A DNA stretch of 64,000 bases, taken from contig NZ_SDVA01000001.1 in assembly GCF_004153545.1 (NCBI RefSeq), positions 434,001 to 498,000 of the forward strand. The letters run 5' to 3'. Each line of letters opens with the position of its first letter. Within the stretch, counting starts at the first letter, position 1. The translations under genes and the position numbers were made by a program. Source of the stretch: Serinicoccus sediminis (GTDB lineage Bacteria; Actinomycetota; Actinomycetes; Actinomycetales; Dermatophilaceae). This document shows, piece after piece, positions 32,855 to 39,108 of this stretch. The notes under the pieces were generated by a model that ran no database searches, was not told the DNA's origin, and was given only the letters and a program-made list of their open reading frames with translations.

Positions 32855-33528
32855 CTCCCGACGAGATCCTGCAGGGCCTCTACGACCGCACCCTGGTGGG
32901 CAACGGACCCGGCGTCCTGGAGCTGACCCACCAGGCCCTGGGCATGGACATGGAGCCGCAGGTGCTGCTCTTCGACGCGCTCATCCCGGCGCTGGAGGAG
33001 GTGGGCGCGCGCTTCGAGCGCGGCGACTTCTTCGTGCCGGAGATGCTCATCGCGGGCAAGGCCATGGCCGGCTCGATGGAGGTGCTGCGGCCGCTGCTGG
33101 CCGACACCGGCGTGCAGACCGTCGGCACCTTCCTCATGGGGACGGTCAAGGGTGACGTGCACGACATCGGCAAGAACCTCGTCAACATCATGCTGGAGGG
33201 CGCGGGCTTCGAGGTCATCGACCTGGGCGTGCAGGTCGCGCCGGAGAAGTTCGTCGCCGCCATCGAGGAGCACCAGCCCGACGTGGTCGGGTTCTCCGCC
33301 TTCCTCACCACGACGATGCCGATGTTCAAGGCCAACATGAACGCCCTCGAGAAGGCCGGCATCCGCGACGAGGTCATCGTCATGGTCGGCGGCGCCCCCG
33401 TCACCCAGGAGTACGCCGACGCCGTCGGCGCCGACGGCTACGCCGCGGACGCCTCCGCGACGGTCAAGAAGGCGAAGGCCCTGCTCGCGGACCGCCGGGC
33501 GCGCACCGGGGCGGGGGTGCTGGCATGA
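32851..33528 (+). CDS. Corrinoid-binding methyl carrier protein (MttC/MtgC-like)
   Basis: It carries the methyl group on cobalt between two methyltransferases. The 225 residues comprise an N-terminal helical cap (about 1-90, PQVLLFDALIPALEEVGARFERGDFFVPEMLIAGKAM) and a C-terminal B12-binding Rossmann domain. The cobalt-ligand motif is GDVHDIGKN, with Asp102, His104 and Gly107 (DxHxxG), followed by VGFSAFLTTTMP and VMVGGAPVTQEYA. Only the cap and B12 domains are present, as in the trimethylamine/betaine systems, in contrast to full MetH. ATG overlaps the iclR stop and its own stop overlaps the next ATG. Confidence 0.94.
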   Translation: MTPDEILQGLYDRTLVGNGPGVLELTHQALGMDMEPQVLLFDALIPALEEVGARFERGDFFVPEMLIAGKAMAGSMEVLRPLLADTGVQTVGTFLMGTVKGDVHDIGKNLVNIMLEGAGFEVIDLGVQVAPEKFVAAIEEHQPDVVGFSAFLTTTMPMFKANMNALEKAGIRDEVIVMVGGAPVTQEYADAVGADGYAADASATVKKAKALLADRRARTGAGVLA

Positions 33529-34433
33529 GCCCGGCGTGGGGGTCGTCGGCGCTGGCCGGCAGCGGCCCGCTGCACACCGTGCTGCGCTCGGCGACCAAGG
33601 AGGTCGTCATCGGCTCCGACCAGCGCTTCTGCGTCATCGGCGAGCGCATCAACCCGACCGGGCGCAAGACCTTCCAGGCCCAGCTGCGCGAGGGCGACCT
33701 GTCCGCGATCGAGCGCGACGTCGAGGCCCAGGTGGCCGGCGGCGCCGACGTGCTCGACGTCAACATGGGGGTCCCGCTCACCGACGAGGCCGACCTGCTC
33801 GTCCGGGCGATCCAGGTCGTCCAGGCCCGCACCGACCTGCCGGTCTGCATCGACTCCTCGGTGGTCGAGGCGCTCGAGGCCGGGCTGGAGGCATACCAGG
33901 GACGCGCGCTGGTCAACTCGGTGACCGCCGAGGACGAGCGCCTCGAGGCGATCCTGCCGCTGGTGAAGAAGCACGACGCCGCCGTCATCGCGCTGCCCAA
34001 CGACGCCGACGAGATCCCCATGGAGTCCGGCAAGCGCCTCGAGCTGGTGGAGAAGATCGTCCGCGTCGCGACGCAGGAGTACGGCATCGCCCTGCAGGAC
34101 ATCGTCATCGACCCGCTGGCCATGCCGATCGGCGCGGACAGCACGGTCGGGATCACCACCCTGGAGACGGTTGCCGGCGTGCACGAGCGCTGGGGCCTCA
34201 ACATGACCTGCGGCGCCTCCAACGTCTCCTTCGGCATGCCGGGCCGGCACGCGATCAACGCCGCCTGGCTGCCCCTGGCGATGGCCGCCGGCATGACCAG
34301 CGCGATCATGGACGCGCGGACGGCCGAGGTGGTCGACGCGGTGCGCGCCGCGGACCTGCTCCTCGGGCACGACGAGTGGGGTATGTCGTGGATCGGCACC
34401 CACCGCGCACGGCAGGCGGCCGCCGCGACGTGA
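33525..34433 (+). CDS. Methyltetrahydrofolate:corrinoid methyltransferase, pterin-binding (MtgA-like)
   Basis: It is predicted to take the methyl group from the corrinoid protein and give it to tetrahydrofolate (reversible in vitro for this family). The 302-residue TIM barrel starts with FCVIGERINPTGRKTFQ, then ADVLDVNMGVP, LPVCIDSSVVEALEAGL, ALVNSVTAED, and GASNVSFGMPGRHAINAAWL, which are the pterin-binding motifs shared with MetH and AcsE. It is placed between the corrinoid carrier and the reactivator with four-base overlaps on both sides. Together with the MttB-like enzyme this gives a substrate-to-THF methyl relay. Confidence 0.92.
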   Translation: MSPAWGSSALAGSGPLHTVLRSATKEVVIGSDQRFCVIGERINPTGRKTFQAQLREGDLSAIERDVEAQVAGGADVLDVNMGVPLTDEADLLVRAIQVVQARTDLPVCIDSSVVEALEAGLEAYQGRALVNSVTAEDERLEAILPLVKKHDAAVIALPNDADEIPMESGKRLELVEKIVRVATQEYGIALQDIVIDPLAMPIGADSTVGITTLETVAGVHERWGLNMTCGASNVSFGMPGRHAINAAWLPLAMAAGMTSAIMDARTAEVVDAVRAADLLLGHDEWGMSWIGTHRARQAAAAT

Positions 34434-36442
34434 GGCACGAGCAGGTGGGGGCGGCCACGGCCCGTGGCCCGGTGCAGCGTGCGGCGGGCGCGGCCGCCGA
34501 GGCGGGCGAGGAGCCGCAGGACGACACGCCGGCCGTCACCGAGGGCGAGTGGCCGGAGCGGGTCGACCTGACCTACACCCCGTCGGGGACGACCGTGCGG
34601 GTGCCCAGCGGCGTCAACCTCTTCGAGGCGGCGAGCTGGAACGGCATCGCCGTGGACTCGACCTGCGGCGGGCACGGGACGTGCCGCAAGTGCAAGCTGC
34701 AGGTGACCGAGGGCGACTGGATGCCCCCGGTGACGCCGCAGGACGAGCGCACCTTCTCCGCGGACCAGCTGGACGCGGGCTGGCGGCTGGGATGCCTGGC
34801 CACGGCCTGGGGGTCGATGACCGTCGACGTGCCGCCGCTCGTCACCCGCCCCAAGGCCTCCACCGTCGGGGTGGGCCGCCAGGTCATCCTGCGCCCCTCG
34901 GTGCAGAAGCGCTACGTCGAGCTCGAGGAGGCGACGCTCGCCGACCAGCGGCCCGACCTCACCCGGCTGCTCGACGCCATCGAGGACCTCGAGCCGACCG
35001 CCGAGCTGCACGCCCTGCGCCGGGTGGGCCCGGCGCTGCGCCGGGCCGACCACAAGGTCACCGCGGTGGTGGCCGACGACCGGCTCATCGACGTCGAGGA
35101 GGGCGACACGACCGGGCGGTCGTTCGGCCTCGCGGTGGATCTCGGCACCACGACGGTGGTGGCCACGCTCATGGATCTCACCACCGGCACCCCGGTGGCC
35201 GTCGCGTCGATGCTCAACGCCCAGCAGCCCTTCGGCGGCGACGTCATCTCGCGCATCAGCGCGACCATGCTGGACCCGCAGGCGCTGCCGCGGCTGCGGG
35301 CCCGCGCCCACGAGACGCTCGCCGAGCTCGCGGCAGAGGTGTGCGCCGAGGCCGGGGTCGACCCGGCCGAGGTGTACGACGTCGCGATCGCCGGCAACGC
35401 CACGATGGTCGCGCTGCTGCTGGGCCAGGACCCGGAGCCGCTCGGGGTCGCGCCGTTCATCCTGGCCGCCGACCGCTGGCCCCTCGTGCCGGTCGCCGAG
35501 GTCGGCCTCGGCGGGGCGGTGCACCCCGCGGCGCGGGCCTTCCTGCACCCGGCGCTCGGCGCCTACGTCGGGGGCGACATCGTGGCCGGCATCCAGGCGT
35601 CGGGGATGGACCGTGACTCACGGGTGCGGCTCATGATCGACATCGGCACCAACTGCGAGATCGTGCTCTCCGACGGCACCCAGCTGGTGTCGACCGCCGC
35701 GCCGGCCGGCCCGGCCTTCGAGGGCGCGTCCATCCGGTGCGGCATGCGGGCCGCCGACGGGGCGGTGGAGACGGTCACCCTGCTCGCCGACTGGCCCGCC
35801 CCCGCCACCGGCGAGGAGGAGCTGCCCGACCCGGTGCAGCTGGGCGTCATCGGCGACGTCGAGCCGCGCGGCCTGTGCGGGTCGGGCCTCGTCGACGCCG
35901 TGGCCGAGCTGACCCGGGTGGGCCTGCTGGACCCCTCCGGCCGCCTCGTCGACGAGGAGACGGCGCGGTCGGTGGCGCCCGCGCTGGCCGACCGGCTGGC
36001 GAGCATCGGGGAGCCCGGGGAGCGGGTGTTCGTGCTCTACCGCGAGTCACCGGACGCCCCGGTGGCCGAGTCGGTCTACCTCTCCCAGCGGGACGTGCGG
36101 GAGCTGCAGTTCGCCAAGGCCGCGATCTCGACCGGGTGGACGCTGCTGCTGGAGGAGATCGGCCTGGAGCCCCGCGAGGTGCAGCAGGTGCTGCTCGCGG
36201 GGTCGTTCGGCTCCTACCTGTCCCCCGCCGCCGCGGTCCGCATCGGGCTCGTCCCCAGGCTCCCGACGCTGCGCATCGTCGCGGCCGGCAACATCGCCGG
36301 CGAGGGAGCCAAGATGGCGCTGCTCTCGGCGACCGAGCGCACCGGAGCCGAGGCCCTGCTCGAGGGGGTGCGCTATGTCGAGCTCTCCGACCGCAGCGAC
36401 TTCAACGACCGCTTCGTCGACCAGCTGGCCTTCCCGGCCTGA
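34430..36442 (+). CDS. Corrinoid-reactivating protein: 2Fe-2S ferredoxin plus DUF4445/ASKHA domain (RACE/RamA-type)
   Basis: It restores oxidised Co(II) corrinoid to active Co(I) with ATP. It has 670 residues. The N-terminal [2Fe-2S] domain (about 40-125) has Cys in STCGGHGTCRKCKLQV and RLGCLA. The C-terminal ASKHA/DUF4445 domain shows GLAVDLGTTTVVATLMDL, LNAQQPFGGDVISRI, AIAGNATMVALLLG, GAYVGGDIVAG, MIDIGTNCEIVLSDG, RGLCGSGLVDAVAEL and LLAGSFGSYLSP. The start is GTG 34430, overlapping the previous stop; the first 35 residues are low complexity. Such activators matter in an aerobe, where Co(I) oxidises readily. Confidence 0.92.
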   Translation: MRHEQVGAATARGPVQRAAGAAAEAGEEPQDDTPAVTEGEWPERVDLTYTPSGTTVRVPSGVNLFEAASWNGIAVDSTCGGHGTCRKCKLQVTEGDWMPPVTPQDERTFSADQLDAGWRLGCLATAWGSMTVDVPPLVTRPKASTVGVGRQVILRPSVQKRYVELEEATLADQRPDLTRLLDAIEDLEPTAELHALRRVGPALRRADHKVTAVVADDRLIDVEEGDTTGRSFGLAVDLGTTTVVATLMDLTTGTPVAVASMLNAQQPFGGDVISRISATMLDPQALPRLRARAHETLAELAAEVCAEAGVDPAEVYDVAIAGNATMVALLLGQDPEPLGVAPFILAADRWPLVPVAEVGLGGAVHPAARAFLHPALGAYVGGDIVAGIQASGMDRDSRVRLMIDIGTNCEIVLSDGTQLVSTAAPAGPAFEGASIRCGMRAADGAVETVTLLADWPAPATGEEELPDPVQLGVIGDVEPRGLCGSGLVDAVAELTRVGLLDPSGRLVDEETARSVAPALADRLASIGEPGERVFVLYRESPDAPVAESVYLSQRDVRELQFAKAAISTGWTLLLEEIGLEPREVQQVLLAGSFGSYLSPAAAVRIGLVPRLPTLRIVAAGNIAGEGAKMALLSATERTGAEALLEGVRYVELSDRSDFNDRFVDQLAFPA

Positions 36443-36456
36443 CGCCGCCGAGCGCC

Positions 36457-36534
36457 CTCGTGCCTCTGCTCGGGACACGAGCGTGTCCACGGGCACGCTC
36501 GTGTCGCACGGTCAGGCACGGGCAGAGGCACGGG
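36457..36534. repeat. Nested inverted repeats after the corrinoid reactivator gene
   Basis: The inner stem is perfect over 12 bp (36474-36485 with 36494-36505, GACACGAGCGTG, 8-base loop). An outer stem pairs 36459-36469 (CGTGCCTCTGC) with 36522-36532. The structure fills most of the 127-bp gap 36443-36569. It could be a terminator or attenuator, or an mRNA-stabilising element lowering DUF1638 expression relative to upstream genes. Confidence 0.65.
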
Positions 36535-36569
36535 CGTCCGCGGGGCGGCTGAGGGCCGCCGGGTCACGC

Positions 36570-37175
36570 GTGGCGCTCATCGCGTGCGGGGCCCTGGCGA
36601 CCCACGCCGCCGCGGCGGCGGCACGGCATACGCCTCCTCTGCCGGTCGACGTCCACCCGCTGCCACCGCTGCTGCACAACCATCCGCAGCGCATCGCCGG
36701 CGAGGTGGAGGCGACCATCGACCGGCTGGCCGGACGCTACAACCGCGTCGCCGTCGGGTATGCCGACTGCGGCACCTACGGCGCGCTGGACGCGCTGTGC
36801 GCGCGCCGCGGGGTCGAGCGGCTCCCGGGGCTGCACTGCTACGACCTGTACGCCGGGGAGGCGCGGGTGGCCGCGCTGCTGGACGAGGAGCCGGGGACCT
36901 ACCTGCTCACCGACTTCCTCGTCCGCAGCTTCGACCGCACGGTGTGGGCCGAGCTGGGGCTGGACCGCCACCCGGGGCTGCGCGACGACTACTTCGGCCA
37001 CTACACCCGGTGCGTGTGGCTGGCGCAGGACCCCGACCCCGACACCGATCCCGAGCTGCTCGCGCTCGCCCGGCGCGCGGCGGCCAGGCTCGGCCTGCCG
37101 CTGCAGGTCGAGCGCACGGGGACGGCCCTTCTCGACGACGCCCTCGCCCGCCTCGTCCTCGACCCCGACGGCTGA
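36570..37175 (+). CDS. DUF1638-domain protein linked to corrinoid methyl transfer
   Basis: It is 201 residues from GTG 36570. The family features are the opening VALIACGALATH, LLHNHPQRIAGEVEATID, VAVGYADCGTYGALDALC, GVERLPGLHCYDLYAG and YLLTDFLVRSFDRTVW, with conserved cysteines in ACG, DCG and LHCY that could bind a metal or corrinoid. DUF1638 genes recur beside corrinoid methyltransferases and their activators, but no function is established. Other in-frame starts (GTG 36483, 36501; ATG 36375) lie in the nested hairpin or the previous gene, so 36570 is the conservative choice. It is probably the last gene of the corrinoid operon. Confidence 0.72.
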   Translation: MALIACGALATHAAAAAARHTPPLPVDVHPLPPLLHNHPQRIAGEVEATIDRLAGRYNRVAVGYADCGTYGALDALCARRGVERLPGLHCYDLYAGEARVAALLDEEPGTYLLTDFLVRSFDRTVWAELGLDRHPGLRDDYFGHYTRCVWLAQDPDPDTDPELLALARRAAARLGLPLQVERTGTALLDDALARLVLDPDG

Positions 37176-37204
37176 CCCCCCGCCACCGACCCTCTCCTTC
37201 CCCC

Positions 37205-37320
37205 ACCGAGCGCCGCGAGTGGTTGCCCCAGCCCCCACCGAGCGCCGCGAATGGTTGGCCTCCGGGTCACCGAGCGTCGCGAATGGTTGCCCTCCGGGTC
37301 ACCGAGCGCCGCGAATGGTG
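37205..37320 (+). repeat. Four-copy tandem array of the 20-bp element with exact 32-bp period
   Basis: Cores begin at 37205, 37237, 37269 and 37301, each about ACCGAGCGCCGCGAATGGTT; copy 1 has GAGTGG and copy 3 GCGTCGCG. The 12-base spacers are CC-rich and two end CTCCGGGTC. It lies in the 163-bp gap between the converging DUF1638 and metF genes. It is not a CRISPR: the repeats are short, the spacers similar and no cas genes are present. Confidence 0.9.
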
Positions 37321-37338
37321 GCCCGGCCCGCCGGCGTC

Positions 37339-38190
37339 CTACGGCTGGCGGAGCGCGGCGACCTCGGCGAGCTGCTCCCTGCGCCAGGCCTCGGTCTTCT
37401 CGACCTGGTTGAAGCTGTAGAGGTGCAGGCCGCCGATGCCCAGGCGCTCGGTGCCGGCGAGCGCCGCGATCCGGTGGACGAAGCGGGTGGTGGAGAAGCC
37501 CGGCAGCGCGATGCGGGTGAAGACGCCGCGCTGCTTGCGCAGGAACCGCATGGAGTCCCCGACGCCGATGACGGTGGCCATCTTGAGCAGCTTGGCCGGG
37601 TCGACCGGTCCCGGCACGCCGACCCACACCGGGTGCTCGATGCCGCGGCGACGGACCCGCTCCAGCCACCGGCCGACCTGCTCGTCGTCGAAGGTCATGT
37701 TGGAGACGATGTCGGTCGCGTAGCGCCGCTTGTCCCACATGGACTGCACAATGACGTCGTCGTCGATGCCCGGGTGGGACTCGGGGTAGCCGGTGATGCC
37801 GACCCGCTCGAAGGGGCGGCCCAGCTCCTCCAGCTCCAGGAGCAGGTCGAGGGCGTTGGTGAAGGTCGTCTCGGTCGGCGTCGCGTCACCGCCGGGCACG
37901 AAGATCTCGGTGATGCCGGTGGCGGTGAGCCGCGCGACGACGTCAGGCAGCTCGGCCCGCTCGACCATGCGCGCCGCCAGGTGCGGCACCACGTGGTAGC
38001 GCTCGGACAGCTGCTCGGCGAGGGCGAGGGTGGCCTCCAGGCCCTTGGCCGGGGAGGCGGTCACGGTGACAGTGCGACCGGGCTCGACATGGGCGTGCAC
38101 CTGCTCGGCCACCGAGTCGGTCGGGAGGATCTCCAACCGCGCGTCGCGCAGCAGCCCCTCGAGGGCCGTCGACGGGTACCTGTTGCTCAT
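37339..38190 (-). CDS. Methylenetetrahydrofolate reductase family protein (MetF-like)
   Basis: This 283-residue TIM-barrel flavoprotein interconverts methylene-THF and methyl-THF. Visible parts are VTVTASPAKGLEATLALAEQL, VPHLAARMVERAELPDVVARL, EIFVPGGDATP, RVGITGYPESHP, QMTF-like SNMTFDDEQVGRWL and GLHLYSFNQVEKTEAW. Next to a methyl-THF-forming corrinoid system it probably runs in the oxidative direction, feeding methyl groups into the C1 pool, and not only methionine synthesis. ATG 38190 is preferred over the adjacent GTG 38193. A perfect GTTGC-N7-GCAAC palindrome covers the start. Confidence 0.88.
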   Translation of the reverse strand: MSNRYPSTALEGLLRDARLEILPTDSVAEQVHAHVEPGRTVTVTASPAKGLEATLALAEQLSERYHVVPHLAARMVERAELPDVVARLTATGITEIFVPGGDATPTETTFTNALDLLLELEELGRPFERVGITGYPESHPGIDDDVIVQSMWDKRRYATDIVSNMTFDDEQVGRWLERVRRRGIEHPVWVGVPGPVDPAKLLKMATVIGVGDSMRFLRKQRGVFTRIALPGFSTTRFVHRIAALAGTERLGIGGLHLYSFNQVEKTEAWRREQLAEVAALRQP

Positions 38191-38198
38191 CACGCAAC
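38182..38198. promoter_or_regulatory. Perfect 17-bp palindrome over the metF-like start codon
   Basis: GTTGC-TCATCAC-GCAAC overlaps the ATG of the MetF-like gene. The arms and 7-base spacing equal those at the iclR start 12 kb away (25932-25948), and the right half equals the second site ahead of the dehydrogenase operon. This is a candidate operator of the first IclR protein. Confidence 0.65.
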
Positions 38199-38294
38199 GC
38201 GCTTCGCCATACGCACACCCTCAGCGTAGGAGCCGCCCGGGCCGCTGACAAGACCCCCGCGGGGGTCCCTCCACCCTGGTGTCGTCCGCCCAGG

Positions 38295-38987
38295 TCAGGA
38301 ACGGAGGTGGGTGTCGAGGAAGGCGAGGGTATGCGGCCAGGCCGCGGCCGAGGCGTCGGCGTGGAAGAAGGCGGGGTGCGGGTTGTCGAAGGCGTGGCCG
38401 GCACCCTCGTGCCAGACGAACTCCACCCCGTCCCGGTCCAGCGCCCGCTCGATCTCCTCGGCCGTGGCGCGCGGGATGAAGGCGTCCTCGGTGCCCCAGT
38501 GGTGCAGGCTCGGAGCGGTCACCTCGGGGGCCAGGTCGAGCAGCTGCGGCAGCGCCGAGCCGTAGTAGGACACGAGCGCGGCCACCTCGGTCCGCGCAGC
38601 CGCCGCGAAGGCGACCCCTCCGCCGTAGCAGAAGCCGACCAGCCCCACCCGGCCCGCGACCTCGCCGCGCAGGTGCTCGACGGCGGCCAGCGTGTCGCCG
38701 ACCGCGTCGGCCCAGTCGGTCCGGCCCATGAGCTCCATCCCGCGCTCCAGCATGCCCTCCCCGTCCTCGTCGACCTCGTGGTCGGGGATGCGCCAGTAGA
38801 GCTCGGGGACGTGCACCTCGTACCCCTCCCGCGCCAGGTCCTCGGCGCGGGCGCGCACGTAGGCGGAGACGCCGAAGATCTCCTGGACCAGCACGATGCC
38901 GGCGCCGCTCGACCGGTCGGGGAGGAAGCGGTGCACCGGCAGCTCGCCGTCCGGGCGGGTCAGGGTGATGACGTCGGAGGTAGCCAT
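38295..38987 (-). CDS. Dienelactone hydrolase-family protein
   Basis: This 230-residue alpha/beta hydrolase has the cysteine nucleophile Cys120 in VGLVGFCYGGGVAF, the acid in GTEDAFIPR and the histidine in HEGAGHAFDNP. Glu in VQEIFG fits the Glu that gates the cysteine in true dienelactone hydrolases. Many members act on other small esters, and nothing nearby indicates aromatic degradation, so the substrate is open. A CAGACT box six bases before ATG 38987 hints at a leaderless start. Confidence 0.88.
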   Translation of the reverse strand: MATSDVITLTRPDGELPVHRFLPDRSSGAGIVLVQEIFGVSAYVRARAEDLAREGYEVHVPELYWRIPDHEVDEDGEGMLERGMELMGRTDWADAVGDTLAAVEHLRGEVAGRVGLVGFCYGGGVAFAAAARTEVAALVSYYGSALPQLLDLAPEVTAPSLHHWGTEDAFIPRATAEEIERALDRDGVEFVWHEGAGHAFDNPHPAFFHADASAAAWPHTLAFLDTHLRS

Positions 38988-39095
38988 GGGCCCAGTCTGC
39001 GCCCGTGTCCCCGCACCCGCGAGGGCAGGGGCCGATGCGCCGGCCCGGCCGTGCGGTGACCCCACCGGCCCGGCCGGTGCGTCGGTGCGCGTGGA

Positions 39096-39108
39096 TAGGG
39101 TCGGCGCC
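39096..39108 (+). promoter_or_regulatory. Leaderless-type -10 box before recC
   Basis: TAGGGT (39096-39101) is followed by seven bases and GTG 39109. There is no ribosome-binding site between them. Confidence 0.5.

Noticed and set aside
36375-36569. DUF1638 start within the end of the reactivator gene or in the nested hairpin
   Set aside because: The added residues are low complexity and lie in hairpin DNA; family sequence begins at 36570. Kept as an open alternative only.
37205-37320. CRISPR-like array (regular repeats with spacers)
   Set aside because: The 20-bp repeats are separated by only 12 bp, the spacers resemble each other, there is no leader and no cas gene in the window.
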